64,000 nucleotides of DNA from Hoplostethus atlanticus (GCA_034670405.1 JAXDDX010000023.1:4797501-4861500); one strand, 5' to 3'; positions 25,380-38,477 are shown, counted from the stretch's first letter. Notes: a model not told the origin generated them from the letters alone. Program-made: numbers and translations.

Positions 25380-26040
25380 TCTGTCAGTCAGCGCTGGGGT
25401 AATCTGTGTGTGTGCATGTGTCTGACAGGCCGGGTGAGTCAAGGCGTCTAAACACCACGGCGTACCCATCTGTTGCCGTCGGTAACCGTGGCGGTGGTCC
25501 TCGTCTGGCTGTGACCCAGGTCACTGCCCCTACAGCTCACCACTGGGACTGACACACACAAACACACTCACACACACTCTCACACAGAGCCCGGTTTGAA
25601 AGCCACGCACCGCTGTGTGAGACGTGTCAAGAAGTACACTCCTCTTCTTCTCTCCGTCTCCCTCCATCCATCTTTTCTCTTCACACTTCCTCCCTTGCTG
25701 CGTTTTTTTTTCCCGAACCCAACCGTATCTCCAACAAGACGGAGCATCTGTGTCAGTCGGAACGAGCGCCATTTCTCTCCATTTAAAGGAGTGTGAAATA
25801 TATGTATGGTGGTATAATGCATGCCCATTTCACCGACACAGACTCGTATGGCTGGAGCCCTCAGTACATTTCCTGTGTGACACGGGTTCGTCTCTCTGAA
25901 TGCGTAATGGAGATATTGGATAATTGGGGCACTGGCACATAGATAAATCCTTTAGCTAATGCGCTCTCTCTCTCTTCTCTCGTCCCGCTCGCTTCAGTTA
26001 TCTCTTTGAAACAAGCACGCAGAGGCAATTGGGTTGTGGT

Positions 26041-26086
<46 letters not shown>

Positions 26087-26147
26087 CAAGAGAGATGGGG
26101 AAAGTGGGTGTATGAAGGGTGACGAGGGATGTGTGTGTAAGACAAAT

Positions 26148-26191
<44 letters not shown>

Positions 26192-27273
26192 GTCTGCACA
26201 AGTGCAAGAGTGTGTTCATGCATGCATGCGGAGGGGTGGGGTAAATCCTGGCCTCGGGGCAAGATGTTGGTGGCAGAGTCAAAAAGCAGCTGTAGAAGAG
26301 CTTCAAAAACAGAGGGGGGGGGGGATTTAGGTTTGAAAACATGGCAGAGGAAAGGAGAGACAAAGAAGAAGGGGAGACGAGACGGAGAGACTCGCCGCCG
26401 AAACACAGAGTGAAGTGTTATCACCGAGCGGCGCTTCCATCCCTCACCTCTCCCCTCCACCTTTGACATTTGGCGGCGTGACATTTAACGCTAAAAGAAC
26501 ATCCGCAGACAACAAAGAAAGTCTCCCCTTTTCTTCTGCATCCTTTAGAAGAGCATCGCATCCGCCACACAAATTGAATATTACTCCGCTTCTCGCCACC
26601 CCATTCGGTCAAATCCCTCTTTCCTCCTGCTTTGTTCGTTTCTGCGGCGCGCTAGCCGCTGTGTGGCCATTAGCTAGCGGATTAGCCGCTAATTTCATTT
26701 GGACCGGAGAACGTGTGTTTGACTGGCAAGGAAACGCCAGTCAGCCACCCAGAGCTTTCAGAGCAGCAAGTGTTAAAACCATTTGGTGTCATTTCTGAGT
26801 GTGCTATTGCCCATTTGACGGTGTTCAATACTGCGCAATCGGGTACCATTCCGGTAATAGTCCTGGCACCTAAGGACTATTTACCAAAAACAGCAATCGG
26901 CGTTCGGTTCTAGGCTTGACTTGCGTGGTGTTTGACATTGCGGCTATAACATTAACCTATACGATTTAGCAGTTTACGGCTGTACCCGTCTGTTCTACTT
27001 CTATTTTTTAGCGCGCTACGCTTTTTCTCTGCTCTCTGACATTGTGCATTAATTAGTGCTCCATTCACAAACAAGCCGGGTCCCCGGAGAGTCGATACAA
27101 TAACTCCCAGCACCGTGCGTGAGCGAGCGTGCACGAACGCAACACTCACAAGAGAAACACACACAATGAGACGCCTGCATCTGAGATTTGTTCACAGAGA
27201 TAGAAACACGTAAGCTACAATTTAAAATGAGTAGCCTGTATGGTATGTTTAAAATCACATTCACAGACAGTGA

Positions 27274-27309
<36 letters not shown>

Positions 27310-27463
27310 CTGGTGTCTCTGTGTGGTGTAGCAGTGTCCTAGTGCTGGCCTTGGCTGCTGCCTGGCCCTCCATCATCCATCATCGTCTGCCTGGCTACTC
27401 CTAGGGGACGAGAAGAGCATTACAGCTAGCCCTCGGAAACCAATTAAAACAACACAGGCCATG

Positions 27464-27507
<44 letters not shown>

Positions 27508-27674
27508 CACACGTGTTCTGTTGCTGTGTGATAGTGCATGTGCGGGTGTGGATGTGCGGCACACAAGTGTGTTCATTGTTTTTGTTTGTGTATAAGAAAT
27601 TGGATTTTTTTTTTGTGTGTGTGCTGAATTATTTTTTTTCTGGTTTTGCTTGTGTTCATGTCAGTGTGTGATTA

Positions 27675-27716
<42 letters not shown>

Positions 27717-29274
27717 AGTCTCTTGGCCCATGTGGTTGTGAAAGGCCACTGATTTCTCCCCCATGTATTGTTAAGCTGCAATATTGGCCTTTGCCGTACA
27801 TGCTGGGTTAAGCTCTTTCTCTTTCTCCCCCTGTCACTCTCTCCATCCCCATTTCATGCTTCCCTACATTTTTTTCTCTCTCTCTCTTACTACCTCTCAA
27901 TTCTTCTATCCTTCCTTCCCCTCTTCCCCCTGTCTCACTCCCTCTTTCTGTCCTCCCCGCCTCCATCCATTGATGTGTTTTCCTTCCCATTAACCAACCT
28001 CCATCTCTGTCTCTTTCTCTCCCTCTTCCTCTCTCTCCTTCCCTTCCACTTCCCCCCCCCCCCCCACTTCTCTCCTCCCTCCCTCTCTCCGTCGTCCAAC
28101 ACTGACAGAGATGTCTTCCTCTTTAGAGGTCTGTATCGACCAGGCTTCGGTGAATTGCCATTGTGTTTTAGAGCTGAACATTGTGCCTCAGTGTTACAGC
28201 CTTGAGGAAAAGAACCGAGCCAACGCCGAGTAAACACCCACGCTCTATTGAAACACCATTACCCAGAAGTCCCTTAACGGCCTGGATGTCTTAATGATTC
28301 CTAGTTATTAAAGTAGAATTAAGACTTGGTGTCATGATCCCTTAATTTGACAATTCACAAATAACTTTCATCTTCTTAATTGGACCAGTGCAACATCCCC
28401 AGTGTGATTTAGACTGTATATTCTTTACAATCAACAGTGATTCTCCAACTGTAAGGCTTTGTAACGCCACATGATATATTTCATGTAGTCTAATGTCGAC
28501 ATTTATTAAGCACAGACTTTCCCCTGCCTCCCCCTCCCCTCCCCTCGCCTCCCTCCACTCCCCCAATCAGTCTGTTAGTGAGATCCTTCTCTTTCATATC
28601 AGAGATAAGACTTCAGCAGCCCTCTGCTGTGTTCATATCACTCTCTCTCTCTCTCTCTCTCTCTCTCCCCCCGCCTGCTCCTTCCTTTCCTTCTCTTCTT
28701 CTCTTCCTCTCTAACTAGCAGATGCTATCTGTACTCTGCTGCTCAGCCGGCCACAATAGGCCTCACACAAAGCCTCCGACACAACGGGACAAAGTCGGAG
28801 ACGGAGAGAAAAAAGGGAGTTTGAATGGGCGTCGGGCGCTGCGGCGGACGGGAGGAGAATAGAACGAGTGTTTAGGCTGGTGGCTTTTATCAGAAAGGGT
28901 TTCTGTTTGTGTTGTTTCGTGGTGGATGTAGCGACTTGTGTGTGTGTTTTTTGATAAGACTGCTTCTGGAGAAAGAGAGATTTGATTACCATATCTGAAG
29001 ACGCCGACTGCCGTGCCGCCGTGTGCCACTCACTCTTTTGTCTCCCAGCAAAAATATATGCATTCAGGCACCATGACGAGAGAGAGAGAGAGAGAATTAC
29101 AGAGACAGAAGTCCAGAAAGGGAAATGGAGGAGCAGTGAGAGGGAGGAGGGGGAAGAGTCGGGGAGGGAGGAGGGACGTTGGGGCCAAGTCAGGGCCGTC
29201 AGTCTGGAAAACGCTGCTTAATTATATCACTGTGGCATTTCAGCTCAGCCTGTACCACACCGGGCAGTGTTCCC

Positions 29275-29319
<45 letters not shown>

Positions 29320-29456
29320 GTATTGAGTCCTGAGCACCTAGCCCGTACCTTTTCTGTAATGATGTTGGACTGGCTCTCATTGCCGTGCTACTGGGCTGAA
29401 AAATAGAGTAGAGAGGGTTTGAGAAAGCGGGATTGATCATCTTGTACTCTGGGAAG

Positions 29457-29492
<36 letters not shown>

Positions 29493-30606
29493 GAGCAGAT
29501 ACACCTAACACGTCTTGGTACCCACACACTCTTTATGCCTGGTTGTAACCCCACTCCATAGCCATTAAAATGCTTCTCAACATTTCTCTTACATTTCCAC
29601 AGTCTGTTGACAGCGGGAACAGTCGAATCTGTTACAGTCGAATCTGCTAACATCACAACCGGCCAACAAAAATACAAATTAGATCTGCGGTCTCCAAATA
29701 CGTGGTTTGGGACGATGTTTTGTACTGGCATGGTTTTGCCGCTTAGCCCCGCCTCTCCCTGTGCATCTCTATTTGTGTGTGTCTGTGTACATGAGCTACC
29801 TGGATGCCCATTTCTACTTTCTTTATCTACAGAAGGCAATCGTTTATCAGTGGGTGTATGAATTTATAGCTACATGTGTGGTTGCGTGTGCACGTGAGCC
29901 TCATGCACGTGCACATAATAGTGTACAGGGTGAACAAGAGAGCAAGGGTTAGAGCCCGATCACACACCATTCATCTTCGTTTAGGGGCAGCGAGGTCAAA
30001 GTGTCACCTTACCCCATTCAACCAACCTTCCCCCCACACGTAGGAGGGCTGAGACAAATGACCCAACACACACACTCACACACTCACACACGCACAGCGT
30101 TAATCCAATTAGCCCTAGCGCTAATCATGCTAGTAATGACTGATGACCACGGGGGCCATTGTCTGGGTCGCGGGCTAGATGAATGGGAGTGTGATTAGTG
30201 ACTGGGCTAGCCTCAGGTAGCCATTAGCACCTCCGCACACCTTTCAAGGACCTCTAGGGGAACGAGGGGTAGTAATTGTGTTGGGAGGATTAATCGTCAC
30301 AAGGTTAAATGAGAGATTTAAGTAAGGGCCTGGTGGGTGGGTCCGGGTTAAGTGCGCGACTTGTCAGATTGTGCGTGTTTTGACTGAGTTGAGGTGGCGC
30401 TAATGGATCCGCGGTCATTTTTCACCTCGCTTAATCGAAGCGGCATGTATTTGATTTCAATCTGAATGGGGGAAATGGCCTGAACGACTTTCGTGAACTG
30501 TGAAATGACTCGCGCCGTGCTGAAACCATTGGATAAAGGCGTCCATTATGCTGTGTATGTTGGTGTGAGTAACTTTGTCCCCTCTTGCTTTGCTCCTCTT
30601 GTCCAG
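24646..30606 (+). other. intron 3
   Basis: 6 kb, repeat-rich: CA 25184-25225, GT 25343-25378, 26045-26082 and 26149-26188, AC 27275-27307, GT 27468-27502 and 27679-27713, C run 28052-28065, CT 28641-28667, GT 29280-29317 and 29459-29488. A pyrimidine-rich block spans about 27790-28100. A unique AT-rich stretch at about 28250-28510 and TAGC-rich patches at 26640-26710 and 30085-30230 lack microsatellites. No exon found. Confidence 0.8.
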
Positions 30607-30758
30607 CTGTTTCCAGAGACCGGGCCCAGACAGGGGGGAACCATGCTGACCATCACCGGGGAGAACCTGGGCTTGCAGTTCAAAGACATCCAGAACGGGG
30701 TGCGCATCGGCAAGGTGGCCTGCAACCCTCAGGAGGACCAGTACATCAGCGCTGAGCA
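30607..30758 (+). CDS. plxna1: plexin-A1 window exon 4 (IPT3, first part)
   Basis: 152 bases, phase 0 to 2. It encodes [20 protein letters not shown], then [19 protein letters not shown] and DQYISAE plus two bases of Gln. PxxGPxxGGTxLTITGxNL is the classic start of an IPT/TIG immunoglobulin-like fold shared by plexins and MET-family receptors. The acceptor is ttgtccag and the donor gtatgt. The CAG codon is completed by the first base of exon 5, giving ISAEQIVC across the junction as in the family. Confidence 0.96.
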
Positions 30759-31582
30759 GTATGTTGACGCCCATCTCTTTTCCCTCTCTGCTCTTGTTCG
30801 CTGTCTTTCTGTGTTGTTTCTGTGACTCTTTTTCTTTCCCTCTCTGTCCAATAGTGATGAGTACTAAACACAACACACACTTACTCTCTCACAGACCTAT
30901 AGGTTTCAGCAACGCCTCCAAAGGTTAAACGCCGCTTTCCCCTTCAAGCAAAACCAATTCCCTGCAAGCGGGCACACTGTGTGTTTGCCTGCTACACCTC
31001 CCTGGCTGCTGAAATGTGAAGCTCGTGCAAATCAAACAGCGGTACTGGTGGCACCGATAGTCGCCTGCATAGATGGAAACACACACTACATGGAAATGTC
31101 TGCATTAAGGCCTGCATTAAAACCGCTAGATGAGTTATACAGTTGGGGATCACAGCTGGAGACGTTCCCCAATATTTTGTTTCCAACTATGTAACCGTCA
31201 CTTATAGACAAGCGCTCCGTTCGGTTAGCTCTGCAGTCCCAGCTGAATGTGTTTCCTCTGTTCCCCTCACCAACAAGGAAACATGAGGAATGTGATTTTG
31301 ATGGTTTGACAGTCAGGACAATAGAACGGCGCACAGCCCTCGCCAGCGATGACAGGTGTCCCCAAAATGGGTTTAGAAATATGCTGGCGCCGTATCAACC
31401 TCGATTTAGTGCGGCCGCGTCGCGGCGTTCATACAGAGCGTCGTGTTTCAGCGTTAGAGTAGCGGTGGCTCTATCCTGGAACATTTTCTTTACCTCATTC
31501 ATTTTGTCCTAATGATTACATCCAAAACCACAAAGGTGTCGACATATTTAACCCCGTCACGCCCGCTATACTGCCGTGGCTC

Positions 31583-31596
31583 GTTGCCATGGCACC
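31583..31596. promoter_or_regulatory. RFX-like X-box palindrome
   Basis: GTTGCCATGGCACC, one change from the perfect palindrome GTTGCCATGGCAAC bound by RFX factors. It lies inside a CpG-rich intronic block. Confidence 0.4.
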
Positions 31597-32434
31597 CGGA
31601 GGAAGAGGGCGCGGCCGGCAGCGGGGCTGTCATGCTAATTAAAAGAGATGTCAGCCACGCGGCGCCATTAGTGGGCGGATCGCTCTACCTCATCTCCCCG
31701 ACCCCGTCAGAGCTGTAATATGGGAGGCGGGGGGTTAAGGGACAGACAGCGCAGGGTCAAAGGTCAACTGCCGGGGGGAGTGGAGGGGAAGGAGGTATGA
31801 TGACTGGTGAACATGGACGTAATGGAGACGCGTTGTTCTCGTCCTGCCTTCCTCATGCTGTCCTGTCTCCCTGCATACATCACACAGCAAAACGATGACC
31901 ACGTTTTACTGTAATGCTTTTGATGGCTTTTCCCTATTTCTGTAATTGGAGAGGCGTCAGTAATGTGGCTGTTTTGATAGTAGAAGGCCTGTAATTTATC
32001 TCAGTTATCAAATATTACTTGGTGAGATTGTTGGGAGGAGTAAATCATTGCCAGTAGCAAGAAAAACAGTGCAGAGTTTCCCTCTTTATTGCAGTCTTAG
32101 TCGTTTCTAAGTGACAATTAAACTGAATGCACCATGTTTTATTTTTTACTCTCTAAGTACGTCTCCGTTATGGGAATGAGGGAGTTTAAAGCATCACTGT
32201 CCACTGAAGCCGACTGTAAAATCTGCCCGTCTCTGACATTAGCCTCCAACCGCGTAACAGCAGCGCCATGCAGCCACCTGTTATTTGCAGCAGTAATGAT
32301 GCGAGTGAGGCTGAGCTCCTCGTGGAGAGCCGTCCAGCGTTGTAATCATGGCCTCCATCGCAGCGGGAGGCGCAGAAATAAATGAAGGGGGGGGACGAAA
32401 AAATAAACCGCATTGGAATGTGGAAGTCATCGTC

Positions 32435-32462
32435 GTGGCAACGGTGCAGTTGCCGTGGCCAC
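32435..32462. promoter_or_regulatory. paired RFX-like half-sites
   Basis: GTGGCAAC (32435-32442) and GTTGCCGTGGCCAC (32449-32462), facing each other across six bases. Confidence 0.25.
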
Positions 32463-32689
32463 CTGCAGGGAGGACGGAAGCAGCGGCGGAGTAGGAGGGA
32501 GGGTGAGGAGATGGGTAGGATACGAGCTCGTTCAATTAATCAGCCGCTCTCACTTTAACTCTATCTCTCTCGCTCGCCCTCTCTCTCTCTCTTATTCTCT
32601 TCCTGCCGCTCTCGCTCTTTTTCTCTGTCGTATTCGTTTGTTCTGGCTAATTAACAGTCAAGTTTGTCTCCAGTGGGTGAAACATGAAG

Positions 32690-32722
32690 TGTGTGCGTGT
32701 GCGTGTGTGCGCGTGTGTGTGC

Positions 32723-32768
<46 letters not shown>
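32690..32768 (+). repeat. GT/GC alternating purine-pyrimidine array
   Basis: 79 bases, the first part with GTGC and GCGC units and then pure GT. Strict purine-pyrimidine alternation with CG steps favours left-handed Z-DNA. A CA array follows at 32924-32966. Confidence 0.95.
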
Positions 32769-32769
<1 letters not shown>

Positions 32770-32922
32770 CTCCCCCTGGGCTATGCTGCCACCTCAGCCT
32801 CTCGTCCTCTCGCTCAATCATTTCTCCAATGGATTTTCATTTGGCCGGCCAGCGCCAAGGGCCAAATGCAAGGCTTACGGTTCGACAATATCCACTAATA
32901 CAGACACACAGATATATACATG

Positions 32923-32967
<45 letters not shown>

Positions 32968-33157
32968 CACCTCCCACTCTCTGCACTCCAATGGTAGTAG
33001 AGAAGGAAATGTTCTGTGATGGTACATTTGATCTTATTGTGGGTATTTTTATGGCTAAACAATAGAATACAATGAAAAACATACATTTATTTGGATGTCA
33101 GTGATATTGAAACTCTCTCTCCACCTCCCTGTCTCTCTCTCCGTCTCCCTCTCTCAG

Positions 33158-33281
33158 GATTGTGTGTCGGCTGAACGATGCAACAGGTTACAGGGTGCAG
33201 GAGGCTCAGGTGGAAGTGTGTGTGAGGGACTGCATACACCCTGACTACAAAGCCACCTCAACCAAGGCGTTCACCTTTGTT
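33158..33281 (+). CDS. plxna1: plexin-A1 window exon 5 (IPT3, last part)
   Basis: 124 bases, phase 2 to 0. After completing Gln it encodes [20 protein letters not shown] then [20 protein letters not shown] and V. VEVCVRDC is a strongly conserved plexin-A block at the end of this IPT domain. The acceptor has a good CT-rich tract. The donor gtaagtgtgtgtg lies inside a GT array, so alternative GT dinucleotides are abundant just downstream. Confidence 0.95.
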
Positions 33282-33430
33282 GTAAGTGTGTGTGTGTGTG
33301 TGGGTCAGTGTCACAGTCTCATCCACTCGAGGTCCTGACAGATGAGACAAAGCTGTTTCCAGTTATTTGATATTGCCTTTGACATCCCTAGTGGAGTCCG
33401 TGCCTGACCTCCCTGTGTGTCCCTCCTCAG

Positions 33431-33567
33431 TCTCCGTACTTTACCCGTGTCCACCCACCCAATGGGCCGCTGTCTGGAGGAACCAGGATCACCATTGAGG
33501 GCAATCACCTCAACGCAGGCAGCGCCGTAGCCGTAAAGATAGGACTCCACTCCTGCCGCTTTGAGAG
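33431..33567 (+). CDS. plxna1: plexin-A1 window exon 6 (IPT4, first part)
   Basis: 137 bases, phase 0 to 2. It encodes [20 protein letters not shown], then [18 protein letters not shown] and LHSCRFE. The motif GPLSGGTxIxIEGxxLNAGS identifies the fourth IPT domain of plexin-A. Intron 5 before it is only 149 bases (33282-33430). The donor is gtgagc, with the split Arg codon AG/G shared with exon 7. Confidence 0.95.
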
Positions 33568-35783
33568 GTGAGCGAATCCAACGTACCCCAAGCACAACAA
33601 ATACAGGGTGTTGCTGTAAATAAATCCTCAGGCAAAGAGAAGTCTGTTTTTCAGATGAGTGATGGTTTCAAATCTCATTATCTACAGATTGTACATTCAA
33701 GTGTTCTGCCCTATAAACAGCAGTAACTACATTTTGTGTTTTAGGGTTTAGATGCAGTTTAAAGTTACACCTGTAAATGATATTCTGCAATATACAGTCT
33801 AGTTCTGTACAAGCAACACAAGGCTGCAGTTTTGTTCTTAGTGGACGACCATTTTTAGTCACCGTGATGTTGTACCATCTGAGGTCTCCGGTTTACGACC
33901 TCCTTTCTGGACATTTGCCAGTCTTGGTCTAACCGCCATAGATACTTTTTCATTATCTAATAACGACAGCTATTTTATATTAGAAACTCACTGTATATCT
34001 TTAACTAGCAACAGCGGTGGGAAAAAAACCATAGCCGGAAGGAAGATGATCTACTGTCGTGACAGCAATTGTTGGGGGAATGACGGTATCGCATTTCTCA
34101 CGGGTGCCGCTATCATCGCTCAGTTGTTCTGTAAAGTGCATTTGTGAAGTGCATGACCCACATTTTTGTCAGGCATATGACTATAATTTAGAATGAATGA
34201 TATGGTGTTGTTGGTAATTGGTGACTCACACATTCTCCTGCTTTGAACCTTTTATAGTTTTTTGAGTTTGTTTGAGTTTCCGCGATAATCTACTGCTGCT
34301 ATCTTCAGTTATCACTCAGCCTGCGCCAGGATTTCAAGAAGAGGAGACACGGATCCAATTTGATGTGATGATGACTCTAATTCCTTGAGCCAACAACTCT
34401 ATTGTTTCATTTAGTCCTTTCCTGGCATCCCGGCAGCCAACTGAGCTCTGGACTAAATCCACTCATAAATGGTGTCTGGCAGATGGCGTAGAAAAGACAC
34501 CTCGCAGAAGAGATTGTTAGCACGCCTCTGCAACAAGCACCTAAATAACGGACTGAAAGGAAAAGTCCAGTAGATGATTATTAGCTTCAAATATTTTTTT
34601 TACATCTTGTTTGACATCTCATGCATGTAGCTGACACTGGTGTCCAGAGGGACGTCCAATGAGTGCAGCTCTAGAATAAGGTTGAATTCCTAGATTACTA
34701 CATTTACAAGCATTCAATAAGAGAGAGAGAGCAAGGTGAGAGCCTCAGACGGGCTGGGAGAAGAAATAAAATTAAGGGATTTCTTTTTGAGGGAGAGAAA
34801 ATTTGATATCACACTGTTGTTATTATAGTGGCTTCCTGCTTGGGCAACAAGTGACAGGTTGAACTAATGAGCTCGGACCTATCCAGTTCTTTTTATATCA
34901 TATCAAAGGGACAAAGTAAAGGCCAATTTAAAGCACTGTGGCACATCCCCAGAAAGGTGAACATAATAGTCTTGGCCTTTCATTCTCCAAGCAGCAATAA
35001 CCTTTATGGCCAAAAGTAATGAACTGGTTGAGTCCATCTCTTTTAATGTGTCTTTGTATTCAGCGGGGCCGTCTCTTTAATCAAAACCTATTTACCCCGA
35101 GTCACTCATCCTCTTATCTCCCTCCGCAACCCCCCCTTTCATTCCCTCTCCCTTTTCTTTCTTTCTTTCTCTACCCCCCCTCTTCTTTTGGCTTTCTTTT
35201 GTGTGACAGTAACCTTGTCAGAAATACGTACGCGGCACCACAGGCACTCTCAGGTACGGCGGCGGTGTTGTGAAAACGGTTGCCATGGAAACCCAGCACT
35301 GGCGGAATGTGGAAAACCTTTTTTTTTTCTTTCCCCCTTCTTCTTTCTTCATTCCCTCCTCTCTTCAGTCGCCTCTCAATCTGAGCGTTAGTGGAGGGCG
35401 CTGTTGAAATTGCCTCCTGGGAGACAGCAGGGATGTGCCCATGCTTTGCCCCGACGCCGCCACAAGCCGCCGGGATAGCGCCGCCGAAATAGGTTTTCTA
35501 CTCTTTCATCTCCTCCATCATTTTTTTCCGTCTTTCCGCGGATTTCACTTTCACAGCAGATATAAAGGGGGGAGGATTTGTGTACGGATCGGCTCGCTCT
35601 TCTCATGTCGGGAATGTCACGCCGCGCCGCCTGCCATCGCGCTCGCACAATGCACACGCAGCCATTTACACTGTCGCACGCAGACGATGAGTGACGTGAA
35701 ACACATACTAGCACAATGTTAACGCTAATAACTACTTACGTGCTGGATGTACATTCACAGACCTAGTGCACACCTGCGTGATG

Positions 35784-35821
<38 letters not shown>

Positions 35822-36040
35822 ACGGTCACTCCCCTCACTGCTCTGCCAACAGCGTTTCCCCCTGTCAGGGGAGGGGACAGTGGAGCGAGCCACTGGGTTG
35901 GAGTGCAGAGTTAGGTGGCGGCAGGGGCAATGTTTCCCAGCAGGCAACAGCTGGCTGCCTGTCTGCGAGGGAGGGGGGGGGGGGTGGGGGGGTGACATCA
36001 CACAGAGACGACTAGCCTGATCCCACACTTCAGATCTATC

Positions 36041-36076
<36 letters not shown>

Positions 36077-36363
36077 TGAAGTACAGCTCTCTGTGATATG
36101 GGCTGATGATGAAACCACGGCCAGCCAGACTGAAAGCTTTGGCCTTGGAGATGGCCAACTCTGTGTGTGTGTGTGTGTGTGTGTGTCTTCTTTTTTTGTA
36201 ATTTCTGATAAATATTTGATGTGTTTTTTATGGTCAGCAGATGTTTTTTTGCCTACACACACAACTTCCAAATCCTCCAAATCCTCTTCTCCTCCTATAG
36301 CCTTCTGGTACAGGTGTAATTTAACATCTACCTCTCTTCCTCATCCTCATCCTCCTCTTCAAG
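33568..36363 (+). other. intron 6
   Basis: 2.8 kb. The first 1.5 kb (33570-35090) is unique sequence nearly free of microsatellites. A CpG-rich block at about 35220-35700 contains an RFX-type palindrome at 35279-35292. Repeats: CA 35788-35818, a G run at 35968-35992, GA 36047-36072, GT 36163-36186. No exon found. Confidence 0.8.
35279..35292. promoter_or_regulatory. RFX-like X-box palindrome
   Basis: GTTGCCATGGAAAC, a textbook X-box half-site pair, inside the CpG-rich block of intron 6. Confidence 0.45.
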
Positions 36364-36531
36364 GCGGACCAGCAAGGAGATCGTGTGCGTGACTCCGGCG
36401 GGCCAGGCCCCGGGCCCCACCCCGGTCATGGTGGACATCAACTCCGCTGAGCTGAGGAACCCGGAGGTCAAGTTCAACTACACCGACGATCCCACCATCC
36501 TCAAGATCGAGCCTGACTGGAGCATCGCCAG
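36364..36531 (+). CDS. plxna1: plexin-A1 window exon 7 (IPT4 end, IPT5 start)
   Basis: 168 bases, phase 2 to 2. It encodes [39 protein letters not shown] and [16 protein letters not shown] plus [17 protein letters not shown] is the linker between IPT4 and IPT5 and includes a sequon (NYT). The trailing AG needs one more base to make Ser, expected to be followed by Gly-Gly-Thr of the IPT5 signature in the next exon. That next exon is not visible: the following recognised exon (40682) is in phase 0, so direct joining gives a frameshift and an early TGA. Confidence 0.95.
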
Positions 36532-37521
36532 GTGAGGGGACGCGTCCTATAGTTCATCTGTGGGTCTTTACATTATGTATCCTATACATCGACACACACT
36601 TCCTTGTTTGATCTACGATTCTGCTTGATGTGCATCTATAGAGCAGATCCATAAATACATTAAAGGAGAAGAATCCCACCCATCATTTATTAATGGGTGC
36701 TTGTGGTGGTTGGCCCGTACGTTATATGTTATCCTGCAGGAGCGAGGCCAGCTAATCTGAAATAGGAACTGTAGGGAGAAGACGGTGAATGTATTATTCA
36801 GTCGGCGTACTCCCTGGCTTAGTCTCGGAGCAAAACTAAGTAAACACTCCTCTCCGCTTTCAGGCTCGTCTCGCATTCAAAGGCCTTTTTTCCTTTTTAT
36901 TCTGTTTATCTTTACGTTTTCAAAAGTAAATCTTTGAGAGCGGGGAACAGCGGGGGAAAGGAGGCTCCCGGAGCACGTTGATGAGCTGCGGTGGAGATGC
37001 ATCTGTAAATATGACTTGACTTATTGAAATGAGACGACATAGCCACGGGAAGGTTTCCCATGCAAACACAAGCTGTGTTGTGGGGGAGCCTCCAAATGCT
37101 AATGGGCTCGCTAGCATGACCTAGAAACTCCTTCACTCCTCGGCTCACATCGACACACACATCTTTCTGTTGACTGTCTCATTGACTCCTGCAGAACTTC
37201 TCGTCCGTTGTTTAGATCTTGCTGTTGCTCTCATCCCTTGTGAAACTTTCCCACATTGTTTACTACGTGCTACGCTACGATCATTTATCAGACCATTTCA
37301 TTTTGATGTTTCGTAAGTGTCACGCTGCCATTTACACACGACGCCTCTGACCTCCTGAGGAAACGACACGGGTATCTGAGTGGCAGTTGCATCTCTCGGG
37401 ACGACCCCAAAACAGATTTAGCTGCCAGGCAAAATGTCCACCGGGGAGCAGGACAATCTACCGCGCTGGCGTCACGGGGGGGTCGAGGTGAAAATGGGAG
37501 CAGTGTTCTTCAAACTCTGCA

Positions 37522-37559
37522 GGGAGGAGGAGGAGGAGGAGGAGGAGGAGGAGGAGGAG
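37522..37559 (+). repeat. GGA triplet repeat
   Basis: Twelve GGA/GAG units; the + strand could form stacked purine structures. Confidence 0.95.
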
Positions 37560-38283
37560 TCCCCCATCATGCAACAGAGGTGTGAGCAGGACAAGACGTC
37601 TCATTTGGAAAAGGGATGAGTGAAAGGTAGAGGGCAGGAGAGGCAAACAAAAAAACAACAAATGCTTGCTCCAGGCTCTAAGGGACGGGCAGGGGGAGTG
37701 GGGGCGGGGAATGACCTCACTGCTCACCTCCATGTTTGGTGTTTCGCTCAGCTCTCCCAGAGGTAGTGCATGGTTCTCCGGGCCAGTCGCGCCTGTATTT
37801 ACCGAGGTATTTCGTGGCTATGTCCCCCTCGGTGACCCTGGTGCTTAGAGCCGTGCCGCTGCAGCCCCAAAACACCAATCTGACACGACTCAGCCTTGTT
37901 CCACTCCCGGCGCAGGGTGTTAGGAAGAAACCGATGTAGGTGCTCAGGCGAACAACAGACACATGGCACTGCAGAAATTGTATGACACCATATCCTGTTT
38001 ACACAATACATTACACAGTGGGCATTATGTGATGCTTACCCTAGAGAATTGCCCTCTTGGAGTCTTGGCACATGGAAGCACAGCGGTTTCACTGATTTTG
38101 AGCACAGCTGTCTCCACATGCTCACATGTCTACCGCTTGCTGACCATTTCATTCAGGCAGCTGTATGAAACTCGGCCAGTAGGGAGATCTTTCTCCTGTC
38201 TTCTGGCCAGACCCTCTGCACCCACCTCAACATCTGTCTGTCCCCCCAACACCCCTCAATGGCCCTAACCCCTGTTCAGTGGA

Positions 38284-38321
<38 letters not shown>

Positions 38322-38476
38322 GCCAGCTCCCCAGCCCCCCGATCCACCTCCCAGTACAAAGCCCACTCTCACCCCAAGGCCTCGGGGCTGGCCTCACCTC
38401 CCTCCCCCAGACACCACTCCATCTGGCCTGCACAAACCACAGCCAACTCCCTGGATATGAATGTTTTTTCTTGGCT

Positions 38477-38477
<1 letters not shown>

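Larger units (their letters stand above)
30759..33157 (+). other. intron 4
   Basis: 2.4 kb. The block 31320-31740 is unusually CpG-rich (it contains gcggccgcgtcgcggcg) and carries an RFX-like palindrome; a second pair of RFX-like half-sites lies at 32435-32462. Microsatellites occur at 32690-32768 (GT with GC interruptions) and 32924-32966 (CA), an inverted pair. No exon found. Confidence 0.8.

Noticed and set aside
25861-26484. 207-codon - strand open frame, the longest in the window
   Set aside because: About half is Thr/His from two CA arrays, the rest shows no family resemblance; it is antisense intron sequence.
37434-37619. Frame with an acidic Glu run as a candidate for the missing IPT5 exon
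   Set aside because: The Glu run comes from the GGA array, and there is no SGGT or LTVTG-type sequence and no phase-compatible splice sites.
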